Assembly: GCF_023073415.1 (NCBI RefSeq)
Contig: NZ_JADPJL010000012.1
Span: 508,501-572,500 of the forward strand
Direction of reading: 5' to 3'
DNA from: Bradyrhizobium sp. 190
Lineage (GTDB): Bacteria; Pseudomonadota; Alphaproteobacteria; Rhizobiales; Xanthobacteraceae
DNA length: 64,000 nucleotides
Shown here: positions 54,307 through 62,675 of the stretch, one piece after another
How the letters are laid out: each line of letters begins with the position of its first letter
How positions within the stretch are numbered: the stretch's first letter is position 1
Translations under genes and position numbers: made by a program
Notes under the pieces: model-generated
Told to the model about the DNA's origin: nothing
Database searches by the model: none
The model's input: only the letters and a program-made list of their open reading frames with translations

Positions 54307-54696
54307 TCACTTATCTTTCGATATTTTTTTGGCGAAGTTGACGTCGAAGTAGTCACGCCACGCGACGATGCAATCGCCTTCTACCTCAAAGATGCCCATC
54401 AACTTCACCGCCGCGACCTCGCTCCCATCAGCGCGTACAAAACGGTCCAGTCGCTCAGTCAACACACGATTTCCGTGCGCAGCAATAGCAAGCATGTCAA
54501 AATGTACTGCCGCGATGTCCGGAGATCTGCCAGGCCGCTCAAGAAAAGCTATCGCCTCTTCGATGCCAGTGGTAGTCGACACGCCTTCATTGACCCAGAC
54601 CGTCTTGGGGGTAAACCATCGCCGAATTGCGGCTTTCCCATTATCCTCAGGGATAGCAGCGCAAAAGGCGGTGACGATTTCGATTGGTGTTGGCAT
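54307..54696 (-). CDS. SnoaL-like / limonene-1,2-epoxide hydrolase family protein, copy 1
   Basis: This 129-residue protein has the small cone-shaped alpha+beta fold of this family: AIRRWFTPKTVWVNEG, GIEEAIAFLERP, RVLTERLDRFVRADGSE and EVEGDCIVAWRDYFDV; the last carries the Asp-Arg-Asp type catalytic residues of epoxide hydrolases. I chose ATG 54696 (MPTPIE), shared by all copies and preceded by AGGAGAGA. The frame is also open to ATG 54792, adding a signal-like MKHALVAIAAIMFSTGAWSQ. The enzyme may open an epoxide or isomerise an enol. Confidence 0.85.
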   Translation of the reverse strand: MPTPIEIVTAFCAAIPEDNGKAAIRRWFTPKTVWVNEGVSTTTGIEEAIAFLERPGRSPDIAAVHFDMLAIAAHGNRVLTERLDRFVRADGSEVAAVKLMGIFEVEGDCIVAWRDYFDVNFAKKISKDK

Positions 54697-54832
54697 CTTA
54701 CTATCTCTCCTGTTGCTGAGCGTGTCGCACGTCTGAGACCAGGCGCCCGTCGAAAACATTATGGCGGCTATTGCTACAAGCGCATGTTTCATCTGAACAA
54801 TCTTTGTGTAGTCTTGAATTGAAATCCTGACC

Positions 54833-55219
54833 CTAGCTGATCGCCCATTTCTCGGCGTTCCTGACGTCGTAGTAATCACGCCACGCTATGATGCGGTTGC
54901 CTTCGACCTCGAAAATGCCCATCACCATTGCCGCACCGATCTCGCTACCGTCGGCACGCTTGAGCCGATCCAGTCGTTCGGTAAGTACGCGGTTCCCGTC
55001 AGCTGCGATTGCAAGCATCTCGAAATGGGCATCCTTGATCCCGACCGCCTTTTCCACCGCTTCAAGCGCTACGAGCGCTTCATCGATGCCGGTCGTGACC
55101 GAGATACCTTCATTCACCCAGATGGTGTCCGGTGTGAACCATTGGCGGACGGCACTCTTGCCGTGATCCTTGGAAAACGCTGCGCAGAAGGCAGTTGCTG
55201 TCTCGATTGGGGTAGGCAT
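54833..55219 (-). CDS. SnoaL-like / limonene-1,2-epoxide hydrolase family protein, copy 2
   Basis: This 128-residue protein reads MPTPIETATAFCAAF, AVRQWFTPDTIWVNEG, GIDEALVALEAVEKAVG, RVLTERLDRLKRADGSE and EVEGNRIIAWRDYYDV. It is the most different of the three full copies. It starts 137 bases upstream of the copy 1 start region. The purine-rich leader before its ATG is weaker. The catalytic Asp and Arg of the epoxide-hydrolase type are conserved. Confidence 0.85.
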   Translation of the reverse strand: MPTPIETATAFCAAFSKDHGKSAVRQWFTPDTIWVNEGISVTTGIDEALVALEAVEKAVGIKDAHFEMLAIAADGNRVLTERLDRLKRADGSEIGAAMVMGIFEVEGNRIIAWRDYYDVRNAEKWAIS

Positions 55220-55301
55220 TACGAAGTTTTCTATTCGAATAATCGGTTTGTGGTGCATGGGTAGACAGACTAGCAAATTTTTAGAGTTTCTTGATCAGCT
55301 T

Positions 55302-55976
55302 TCAGTCCGCGAGAAGCGCCTGATGCTGACGGAGGTGCTGCCGGAATCGCTCGGCATAGTCTCCTGCCACTGCGGCAATGACGCTCTGCCGTGCCGCCAG
55401 CGCCGCCCGCCACGCTGAGACGCGGGGAAGGTTCTCGAAGATTGGCTGCGACACCGTCGGATCGAGGATGTCGAAATAGCGGAAGAGGGGCGCGAACACT
55501 GCATCGACCATGCCGAAGGCGGCACCGCCGAAATAAGGTCCTGCCGCGAGCACCGCCTCCAGTCGCTGGAGCCTGTCCCGGAACGCCGCCTGCTTGGCGT
55601 CAGCGGTCGCGCGATCCTTGGCGTTGAGAAACTGCCAGGCATCGGCAAGCGTCGCCGTGCCAAACTCAATCCAGGCCCGCTGTTGCGCGCGGGATAGCGC
55701 GTCGGCGGGATAGAGGCTGGCACCGTCCTGCGTTTCGTCGAGATATTCGCAGATCACCATGCTCTCGAAAAGGATCGCGTCCGTCCCATCCGTCTGCCCC
55801 ACCTTGAGCAATGGCACCTTGCCTGTTGGCGAAAGGGCCAGGAACCAGCCGGGCTTGGTTGCGAGATCGACGTCGATCCTGTCGAAGGACACGCCTTTTT
55901 CGAGAAGGACGATCGCCGCCCGTTGCACGAATGGGCAAAGGGCATGGCTGATTAGCGTGAAGCTGGTAGCGGGCAT
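55302..55976 (-). CDS. Glutathione S-transferase
   Basis: This 224-residue protein has the thioredoxin-like N-terminal domain with CPFVQRAAIVLLEKG (a cysteine-type active site), the glutathione-binding cis-Pro KVPLLKV and the ESMVICEYLDE segment, then a helical C-terminal domain. The CPF motif is like those of omega and lambda classes, which catalyse thiol transfer and reductive cleavage rather than classical conjugation. ATG 55976 was chosen over an in-frame start at 56000. It sits between two copies of the SnoaL/SDR block. Confidence 0.9.
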   Translation of the reverse strand: MPATSFTLISHALCPFVQRAAIVLLEKGVSFDRIDVDLATKPGWFLALSPTGKVPLLKVGQTDGTDAILFESMVICEYLDETQDGASLYPADALSRAQQRAWIEFGTATLADAWQFLNAKDRATADAKQAAFRDRLQRLEAVLAAGPYFGGAAFGMVDAVFAPLFRYFDILDPTVSQPIFENLPRVSAWRAALAARQSVIAAVAGDYAERFRQHLRQHQALLAD

Positions 55977-56011
55977 AACGGTCTCTCGAGCAGGCGGCAA
56001 GAAAGGGGCAA

Positions 56012-56095
56012 AGGGGTGTGTTCGCCCAACCTATGTCGTCGGACAGGATGGCGGCGACGTTACAGCCGACATAGTCGGGGAGGCGCCCAAGCGGC
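56012..56095 (-). pseudogene. SDR C-terminal remnant
   Basis: The minus strand reads GRLG, then CNVAAILSDDIGWANT, matching GRVGLPDDIGGAVAAILSDDMGWANG near the end of the SDR at 56616-57374. It lies between the SnoaL copy 3 and the GST gene, so it is left from a duplicated SDR gene. Confidence 0.8.
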
Positions 56096-56476
56096 CTATT
56101 GCTGATTTTTAGATATTCTTTTGGCGAAGTTGACGTCGAAGTAGTCGCGCCACGCAACGATGCAATCGCCTTCTACTTCGAAGATGCCCATCACCATCAA
56201 TGCAGCGATCTCGCTCCCATCAGCGCGAACAAAGCGGTCCAGTCGCTCGGTGAGCACGCGATTTCCGTCCGCAGCGATCGTGAGCATGTCAAAATGGACC
56301 GCCGCAACGTCCGGCGATCTGGGCCGCCTTATCGCCTCTTCTATACCAGTGGTGATCGACAATCCTTCATTGACCCATACTGTTTTGGAGGTAAACCATC
56401 GCCGGATCGCGGTTTCCCCGTGATTTTCAGCGAAAGCAGCGCTGAAGGCACTGACCGTTTCAATTGGTGTTGGCAT
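56096..56476 (-). CDS. SnoaL-like / limonene-1,2-epoxide hydrolase family protein, copy 3
   Basis: This 126-residue copy reads MPTPIETVSAFSAAF, AIRRWFTSKTVWVNEG and EVEGDCIVAWRDYFDV. Compared with copy 1 it has lost about four residues in the helix after GIEEAI (AIRRPRSPDV), so it may be damaged. Upstream, the 21-codon signal-like ORF MKYALVAMAALMFSTGAWSQT ends with a stop, whereas in copy 1 the same frame continues into the SnoaL ORF. Confidence 0.8.
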   Translation of the reverse strand: MPTPIETVSAFSAAFAENHGETAIRRWFTSKTVWVNEGLSITTGIEEAIRRPRSPDVAAVHFDMLTIAADGNRVLTERLDRFVRADGSEIAALMVMGIFEVEGDCIVAWRDYFDVNFAKRISKNQQ

Positions 56477-56615
56477 CTTACTATTTCCTATCTTGCTGGA
56501 CGTGTCACGTCTGAGACCACGCCCCCGTGGAGAACATTAAGGCGGCCATTGCTACGAGCGCATACTTCATCTGAAACCACCTTGGTGGATTGCACCGAAA
56601 TGCCAATGCTTGGAG

Positions 56616-57374
56616 CTATAACAACTGTCCGCCTGAGATGTCGAAGGTCGTACCGTTCGCCCAACCCATATCATCGGACAGGATAGCGGCGACCGCACCG
56701 CCGATATCGTCCGGTAAGCCCACGCGACCCAGCGCGATGCCCTGCGCCACGTACGCGTTCACATCCCCGTTGTCGCGCACCGCGCCGCCCCCAAAGTCGG
56801 TCGCAATGGCTCCGGGGGCGATCGCATTCACCCGAATCTTGCGTGGACCAAACTCCACCGCCATAAAACGGGTCAGGACCTCGACTGCGGCCTTCATCGC
56901 CGCATAGATGCTGTACCCCGGCAAAGTGAAACGCACGAAGCCGGACGAAACGTTCAGGATACGACCACCGTCCTCGATCAGCGGCAGCAGCTTCTGGGTG
57001 AGGAAGATCGGTCCGCGAAGGTGCGTGGTGACCAGCGAGTCAAACTGGTCTTCGGTCGCATCGACGAAGTTCGCAGCGATGCCGTTGCCGGCATTGTTGA
57101 CGAGGAAGTCGAACCGTTCGCGGCCGAAGCCGGCCTTCAGCGTATCAGTTACCGCGCTGGCAAAAGCTTGGAAGCTCTTGGTATTTGTGACGTCGAGCGC
57201 CAGCATCGTAGCCTTTCCGCCCTGCGCTTCGATCTCCTGCTTCAACGCCTCGGCTTCTGCGGCGCCGCTGCGATAGGTGCCGATGATGTGCACACCGCGT
57301 TTGGTGAGATGCAGCGCCATATTGCGGCCAAGGCCGCGGCTGGCGCCGGTGATGAGTGCGATCTGGTTGGTCAT
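56616..57374 (-). CDS. SDR-family NAD(P)-dependent oxidoreductase
   Basis: This 252-residue short-chain dehydrogenase has ALITGASRGLGRNMA, NNAGNGIA, the catalytic Tyr-x3-Lys in GYSIYAAMKAA and the end NGTTFDISGGQLL. It is read divergently from the AraC gene at 57544 and together with the SnoaL copies downstream. A remnant of a second copy lies at 56012. It would act on an alcohol or ketone made in the same small pathway. The AraC regulator probably controls it. Confidence 0.92.
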   Translation of the reverse strand: MTNQIALITGASRGLGRNMALHLTKRGVHIIGTYRSGAAEAEALKQEIEAQGGKATMLALDVTNTKSFQAFASAVTDTLKAGFGRERFDFLVNNAGNGIAANFVDATEDQFDSLVTTHLRGPIFLTQKLLPLIEDGGRILNVSSGFVRFTLPGYSIYAAMKAAVEVLTRFMAVEFGPRKIRVNAIAPGAIATDFGGGAVRDNGDVNAYVAQGIALGRVGLPDDIGGAVAAILSDDMGWANGTTFDISGGQLL

Positions 57375-57543
57375 GGTCTGCCTTTGTCGGAGAGTCTGTG
57401 CCGGGGAAGGGGGCCTTCCGGCGCTTCCTTGGTATCCCCGAGATAGGCGATACCGGGATCGCAAACCCGCCCGATACGCTCAATTTTTTGCCCAATCGTC
57501 TCAACCTCTTTGCTTGCCGACGCGGTGGTGCCATACTCTGCCC

Positions 57544-58443
57544 ATGACCGACGATCTTGCACCGCATCTCGACATTGCCCTGCGCCATGCGCCGCGGGGG
57601 TTGACCGTCCAGCCGATCCCGCGCCTCGAACTGTGCGTGGGGCAGGCCTCTATAGGCAACTCGCCATGCCTGTATCGCTCGATGATCTGTTTCATCCTGC
57701 AAGGATCAAAGCGTGTCACGATTAACGACAATCTTCTTAGCTATGATAGCGCACAATATCTCATTAGCGCCCTCGATCTGCCGCTAATCGGCCAGATCCT
57801 GGATGCTGGTGCTGGGCAACCCTATGTTGCGGTATCGCTGGTCTTGGAACCCGCCTTGCTGGCGGAACTGGCGGCTACCATGCCTCCGGAACGCGAGAGC
57901 GATCCCAAGGGCATTGGCATCGCGATCAATCCGATGACGGGTCCGCTTCGCGACACATTGCTTCGCCTATTGTCGTTGCTGGACAACCCCGCCGATATCC
58001 CCGTTCTTGCCCCCATGGTCGAACGGGAATTGCTCTATCGTCTCCTGCAAGGTCCGCAGGGACGGCTGTTGCGCCAGATCGCCCAGCCCGAGGGCCCGCT
58101 GGGTCGCATCCGACGGGCCGTTGGGTGGATCAGGGACAATCACAACACTCAATTGCGCATCGAGGCTTTATGCGATGCAAGCGGCATGAGCCGGGCAAGC
58201 CTGCATCGCCACTTCCTGGCTATGACCGGCCTCAGCCCCCTCCAATATCAAAAACAACTCCGGTTGCAGGAGGCGCGCCAACTTTTGCTTGCCGGCGAGC
58301 ATAGCGCGTCCGACGTAGCGTTCGCGGTCGGCTATGAAAGCGCGTCACAATTTAGCCGAGAGTACCTTCGGCAATTCGGCGCACCGCCGGCGCGCGACGC
58401 TCGCCAGATACGGCAGGCGATCGCCGTTCCAGCGATGACGTAA
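57544..58443 (+). CDS. AraC-family transcriptional regulator
   Basis: This 299-residue activator has an N-terminal AraC_N domain (YRSMICFILQGSKRV) and two helix-turn-helix motifs at the C-terminus: LRIEALCDASGMSRASLHRHF and ASDVAFAVGYESASQFSREY. ATG 57544 was chosen because the family begins there; the frame is open further back. It is divergent from the SDR gene with a 170-base gap. It probably activates the SDR-SnoaL-GST block in response to an aldehyde or organic substrate. Confidence 0.93.
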   Translation: MTDDLAPHLDIALRHAPRGLTVQPIPRLELCVGQASIGNSPCLYRSMICFILQGSKRVTINDNLLSYDSAQYLISALDLPLIGQILDAGAGQPYVAVSLVLEPALLAELAATMPPERESDPKGIGIAINPMTGPLRDTLLRLLSLLDNPADIPVLAPMVERELLYRLLQGPQGRLLRQIAQPEGPLGRIRRAVGWIRDNHNTQLRIEALCDASGMSRASLHRHFLAMTGLSPLQYQKQLRLQEARQLLLAGEHSASDVAFAVGYESASQFSREYLRQFGAPPARDARQIRQAIAVPAMT

Positions 58444-58560
58444 AGTGCCTTAAGGCACTGAACTTGTCGGCAGAAGCAGGTAACGGCCTTGAACTGCCAA
58501 GAGTTCGCCGGACGCCATTTGGTTTAAGTTATGCTGCCATGGTCGGCCGTTCCAGCATGG

Positions 58561-58690
58561 CTAGTAGCGTTGCTCGGCTTCGGATGGCGGTATGTTGCCG
58601 ATGGGCTCCAAGAGCCGGCGGTTGTTGAACCAGTCGGCCCATTCCAGCGTGGCGAACTCGACGGCATCGAAGTTGCGCCATGGGCAGCGC
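58561..58690 (-). pseudogene. IS3-family transposase OrfB C-terminal relic
   Basis: The minus strand reads TLEWADWFNNRRLLEPIGN and IPPSEAEQRY before the stop, the standard end of IS3-type OrfB transposases. The catalytic DDE core is missing. It separates the AraC block from the carboxylesterase. Confidence 0.85.
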
Positions 58691-58821
58691 CGATGGACGC
58701 GCCAAGCGCCTTTTACGCTGATTGAGCAGAAACGCAGCCTGGCAGACGAGACCTCGCTCGCCGCCGCGCGGAAGGAATCTGCCGCCGCCGCCTCGCACGC
58801 TTTGTGTCCCTTTCGAGTAGG

Positions 58822-60384
58822 TTAGGTCCGTTCGATGCCTGCGAAGGTGCGCAGGACTTCCGCCGCATGAGCCGTGGGGTCGGTATGGTGGGTGCCGATG
58901 CCGTGTGAGGTGGGTTCCGTGGTCACGGCTTTCCAAAGCCGGTTATGATTGCCCCCAGCGAAGTCTAAGAGGGTGTCGCGGACGAAGGTGTCTCGGCTGG
59001 TTTGCGCGCCGCTTTGTCCGGGGCGTTGCTGGCCGACGATGCCGTACATCTCAGTGCCGTGCACGGCTGGCGCACCCTCGACAGGGCCCACGGTGAGCAG
59101 GTGGGCATTACCACCTGCTGCGGCGTGTGCGAGTGCTGCACGCGCGGCGGGTAGGGTGAAGAAGTAGTCGGTGAAGAGCGCCCCGCGGACCTCGACCGGA
59201 GCGCGTCCGTTGACGTCGTAGGCGGCGACGACGCTCCGGGCACGGCTTCGGGGGATGCGCGACTTCACTACGAGCTCATTAACTAGGTTGTCGATGCTGC
59301 CCGGGTCGAACTTCTTGGTCGCGTTGATGACCCACCAGTCCGCCTCGTTCGTCGCCGTGCTGAAGAGAATATCGATGTCGCGGTGAGACCCGGCTGTGAG
59401 GACACGCAGCGGCGTGTCTGCGAGGACGGCCCCTGGCTGAGAGTGGTCGTCCACAATCCCGATAGTCGTGTTATCGATGCCATGTCGATCGCCGATGTCA
59501 CGCGGACTGACCTTGATGAGCACCTCAGCGAGGAGCTTCGCATCCAAAGTGAGCAGTCGTTCGGGATGGTCCGCGATGCCGAGTGCGGCAAGAAACTTAA
59601 TCGCGAGTTCTTCGGCCCACCACGCCGGAACAATCCGGGATGCGCCCCCGGAAAATGCAGCGAGGCGCCGGTAGAGGCCGGTCGCGGCCGGGGCGGCGAG
59701 GAGCCCGATTGTGGAGTACGCCCCGGCGCTGTGGCCGGTGACAGTGACGTTCTTAGGGTCGCCGCCGAAGCGGGCGATGTTCTCCTGCACCCATTTGAGC
59801 CCGGTGATGATGTCCTGCAGACCAAGGTTTGTGGCTTCCGCGAACACGCCCTCGTACTGAGAAAGTGAGAGCCAGCCGAACGGGCCGAGCCGGTAATTCA
59901 GGGACACCCCGATGGCGCGGCCGGTCCCGGCAAGACCTGATGCGTTCGAGGTGGTCTGGGTGTTCGCGCCGACTTCGAACCCGCCGCCGAAGATATAGAC
60001 GATTACGGGAAGCGCTTCTTCGCCGGCGTCTTTGGGGGCCCAGACGTTTAGGTTCAGGCAGTCCTCACTAAGTCCGCTGTCGGCTTCGAGCCAGTTGGTG
60101 TCGCCGGCTTGCAGCGGCGCGGGTCCCTTCTGGTCGTAGGGCTGATCCGGGTTGAACGGCAGCAAGACCGACCGGCGGAAGCGTTCTGCGGTGGCGTAAG
60201 GGATGCCCAGCCAGGAGCGGATCGAGTGGGCAGCGGCATCAGTCATTTGTTCGGTCCTTCTGTTGACGGCGGGGCGTAGCGCCACGGCAGGCGGCGGGGT
60301 TCCGCGGTGGAGCTGCGGGTGAAGCACCGCACCGCCTGAAATTGCAGCCGCACTGACCAAAAGGGATCTTCTGCTTATCGACAC
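58822..60384 (-). CDS. Carboxylesterase type B family hydrolase
   Basis: This 520-residue alpha/beta hydrolase has a twin-arginine-type signal (SRRSLLVSAAAISGG), the SWLGIPYATAERFR region, the disulfide segment SEDCLNLNVWAPK, oxyanion hole IFGGGF, nucleophile elbow TGHSAGAYS and a late His region (SHGIGTHH). I chose ATG 60384 because a promoter lies 58 bases upstream and the signal fits; ATG 60246 with AGAAGGA upstream is an alternative. Base composition and wording (GHSAG, para-nitrobenzyl esterase type) recall actinobacterial enzymes, so transfer is possible. It follows the palindromic promoter at 60442. Confidence 0.85.
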   Translation of the reverse strand: MSISRRSLLVSAAAISGGAVLHPQLHRGTPPPAVALRPAVNRRTEQMTDAAAHSIRSWLGIPYATAERFRRSVLLPFNPDQPYDQKGPAPLQAGDTNWLEADSGLSEDCLNLNVWAPKDAGEEALPVIVYIFGGGFEVGANTQTTSNASGLAGTGRAIGVSLNYRLGPFGWLSLSQYEGVFAEATNLGLQDIITGLKWVQENIARFGGDPKNVTVTGHSAGAYSTIGLLAAPAATGLYRRLAAFSGGASRIVPAWWAEELAIKFLAALGIADHPERLLTLDAKLLAEVLIKVSPRDIGDRHGIDNTTIGIVDDHSQPGAVLADTPLRVLTAGSHRDIDILFSTATNEADWWVINATKKFDPGSIDNLVNELVVKSRIPRSRARSVVAAYDVNGRAPVEVRGALFTDYFFTLPAARAALAHAAAGGNAHLLTVGPVEGAPAVHGTEMYGIVGQQRPGQSGAQTSRDTFVRDTLLDFAGGNHNRLWKAVTTEPTSHGIGTHHTDPTAHAAEVLRTFAGIERT

Positions 60385-60441
60385 CGAAACTCTGCCCTAA
60401 AGAACACGAGCGATCGCACCGGTACCGTCTTTTACATTATT

Positions 60442-60470
60442 AAACTAGGATTGTTTGGTATGTTAGTCAA
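60442..60470 (-). promoter_or_regulatory. Carboxylesterase promoter with palindromic operator
   Basis: On the minus strand TTGACT (60470-60465) and TAGTTT (60447-60442) are 17 bases apart. The 24-base block 60444-60467 has inverted arms ACTANNAT / ATNNTAGT, which suits a dimeric repressor. It differs from the shared promoter type. The esterase start is about 58 bases away. Confidence 0.55.
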
Positions 60471-60599
60471 CGAACCTATCGTAGTAAGGAATATCCTTAA
60501 CCTCAATCTTCGACATATGCGACCGTCTCGCCAAAACCGATGGCGGTGCGATTGCCGCGTCTTGGCTGTGTCGGCCGGCAGGATTGCCGAATTGGGTCT

Positions 60600-60730
60600 T
60601 CAGGGTATCGCCACGCCGTCAATATCGACGAAGGTGCCGGTCGCGCGGAACCGCAGGCGTCAGCGGCGCGAAATTGGCCGGCGTCTTGTCCAGCCCGACG
60701 CTGTATTGATTCTGGTTGCCACCCATCGGC
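60600..60730 (-). pseudogene. Join of acyl-CoA synthetase start and CaiB-family end
   Basis: The minus strand reads QYSVGLDKTPANFAPLTPA, the beginning of an AMP-forming acyl-CoA synthetase, and then in another frame GTFVDIDGVA before a stop, as in the tail of the CaiB/AMACR-type gene at 27107 (GTFIDIDGVV). It is a scar left by a deletion between the two kinds of gene. It lies just downstream of the TRAP permease gene. The surrounding 60471-60755 holds no other gene. Confidence 0.6.
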
Positions 60731-60755
60731 GACCTCGTTGTTCGCAAAACCGGGA

Positions 60756-62636
60756 CTACAGGAACCCGATCGATATCCACGGGAATAAAGCGACGATGAT
60801 CAGGCCCGCCAGCAGGGCCAGCATGTAGCCCCAGATCGGCCGGACACCCTCGGACGGATCGACCCGGCCGATCGCGCAGGCCGCATAATAGCCGACGCCG
60901 AACGGCGGCGCGAACAGGCCGATGCCCATCGCGAGGATAACGATCATGGCGTAGTGGACCTCGTGCACGCCGACCTGCTTGGCGATCGGAAACAGCAAAG
61001 GACCGAACAGCACGATCGCCGGAATCCCCTCGAGCACGCTGCCGAGCACCATGAAGGCCACGATCGATACCGCGATGAAGGTTGCCGCCCCACCGGGCAG
61101 GCCGGTCATCGCCGTCGCCAGCCCGCGTGAGAAGCCGGACTGGGTCAATCCCCAGGCCATCCCGGTCGCCGTGCCGATGATCAGCAGGATCGCGCCCGAC
61201 AGGCATGCGGTGTCGATCAGCATCGGCGTCAGCCGCCGCCAGTCGAACTGACGATAGATCAACAGGCCGACCACAATGCTGTAGAAAATGCCGATCGTGG
61301 ACACTTCGGTCGCGGTGGCGATACCCTCGACCACGGCGGCGCGGATCACGAATGGCAGCGCCAGCGCGGGCAGGGCGATCACAAAGGTCCTGGCAATCTC
61401 ACCGCCGCCGGCTTTCTTGACGTGGCTGAGATCCTCGGCCCGGTAGCGCCACCACACCAGCGTCGCCAGCGTAATCGCGCACACCACGCCTGGCAGCAGG
61501 CCGCCGGTGAACAGCGCCGCGATCGACACGCCCGTCACCGAGCCGATGGTAATCAGCACGAGGCTCGGCGGGATGGTTTCGGTCTGCGCGCCTGTGGCCG
61601 CGAGCAGCGCCACCAGATCGCCGGGCTTGGCGCCCCGCGCTTTCATTTCAGGAAACAGCACCGGCGCCACCGCGGCCATGTCGGCGGCCTTCGAACCTGA
61701 AATGCCCGACACCAGATACATCGCGCCGAGCAGCACGTAGTGCAGGCCGCCACGGACATGACCGAGCAGGCTGGCCAGGAACGCGACCATCACGCGCGCC
61801 ATGCCGGTCATTTCGATCAGCAGGCCCAAAAACACGAACAGCGGCACCGCCAGCAGGATGAGGTGGCTCATGCCCTCGTCCATGCGGTTAACCAGCACGA
61901 TCAGCGGCGTATGTGTCGTCAGCGCCAGATGGCCGAATACCGCGAGCCCGAATCCGAACGCGATGGGCACACCGGCAAACACACAGAAGCCGGCCACGCC
62001 GACAAAGAAGATGATCAGATTGAGATTGCCGAGCGGACGCAGCCAGGGTTGCGCCAGCCAGAAAATTCCGATCACGGCCACGACCGAAATGATTGCCGCC
62101 AGCGTGGTCCGCAGATCGCCGGAACGCAGCAGCCGCAGCACCGCAAACATGGCCATCAGGCAAATGCCGACCGGCAGCGCCGCGGCGCGCCAGGTATTGG
62201 AAATTTGCAGGGCCGGCGTGGTGATGAAGCTTTCTTCGTAAGCGTAGTCGCATGCGGGCCAGACGATCAGCAGCAGAAACGCCAGCGCAGCGGAGGTCGC
62301 GACCACGTCGAGATAGGCCCACATCCGCGGGCCCGCGCTGGCGACCACGGCGGTCATTCGCATATGTTCGGCGCGGCGAAACGCCACCACTGAGCCCAGC
62401 ATCGCCAGCCACAGGAACAGGATCGACGCCAATTCATCCGTCCAGATCAATGGCTGGTGCATGACGTAGCGCGAGATCACGCCGGCGAACAGGATCACGA
62501 TCTCGGCGACAACCAGCATGGCCGCCGGGATCTCGACCAGCATGCCCAGCACAGCTTCGATCGATCCGGCGATGGAACGGCGGCGAGGGGACGTCGCCTC
62601 GCCGGCCGTCGTTGACGTGAATTCAATCTGAACCAT
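60756..62636 (-). CDS. TRAP transporter fused permease, DctQM
   Basis: This 626-residue inner-membrane protein joins the small (DctQ, about residues 30-180) and large (DctM, about residues 190-626) TRAP subunits. The DctQ part shows RYVMHQPLIWTDELASILFL; DctM shows GVPIAFGFGLAVFG, VPLFVFLGLLIEMTGMA and IVLFGPLLFPIAKQVGVHE. It imports a carboxylate by sodium or proton coupling. It is 39 bases after dctP. The broken copy at 43772 is its paralogue, so this is the only working permease of the type in the window. Confidence 0.93.
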   Translation of the reverse strand: MVQIEFTSTTAGEATSPRRRSIAGSIEAVLGMLVEIPAAMLVVAEIVILFAGVISRYVMHQPLIWTDELASILFLWLAMLGSVVAFRRAEHMRMTAVVASAGPRMWAYLDVVATSAALAFLLLIVWPACDYAYEESFITTPALQISNTWRAAALPVGICLMAMFAVLRLLRSGDLRTTLAAIISVVAVIGIFWLAQPWLRPLGNLNLIIFFVGVAGFCVFAGVPIAFGFGLAVFGHLALTTHTPLIVLVNRMDEGMSHLILLAVPLFVFLGLLIEMTGMARVMVAFLASLLGHVRGGLHYVLLGAMYLVSGISGSKAADMAAVAPVLFPEMKARGAKPGDLVALLAATGAQTETIPPSLVLITIGSVTGVSIAALFTGGLLPGVVCAITLATLVWWRYRAEDLSHVKKAGGGEIARTFVIALPALALPFVIRAAVVEGIATATEVSTIGIFYSIVVGLLIYRQFDWRRLTPMLIDTACLSGAILLIIGTATGMAWGLTQSGFSRGLATAMTGLPGGAATFIAVSIVAFMVLGSVLEGIPAIVLFGPLLFPIAKQVGVHEVHYAMIVILAMGIGLFAPPFGVGYYAACAIGRVDPSEGVRPIWGYMLALLAGLIIVALFPWISIGFL

Positions 62637-62675
62637 CCCGGGTTCCCTCAGGTGATGTTGTTTAAGGCAGCGTGT

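Noticed and set aside
61740..62393. Plus-strand ORF of 217 codons inside the TRAP permease gene
   Set aside because: Its His/Gln/Arg-rich translation is typical of an antisense reading of hydrophobic membrane protein codons.
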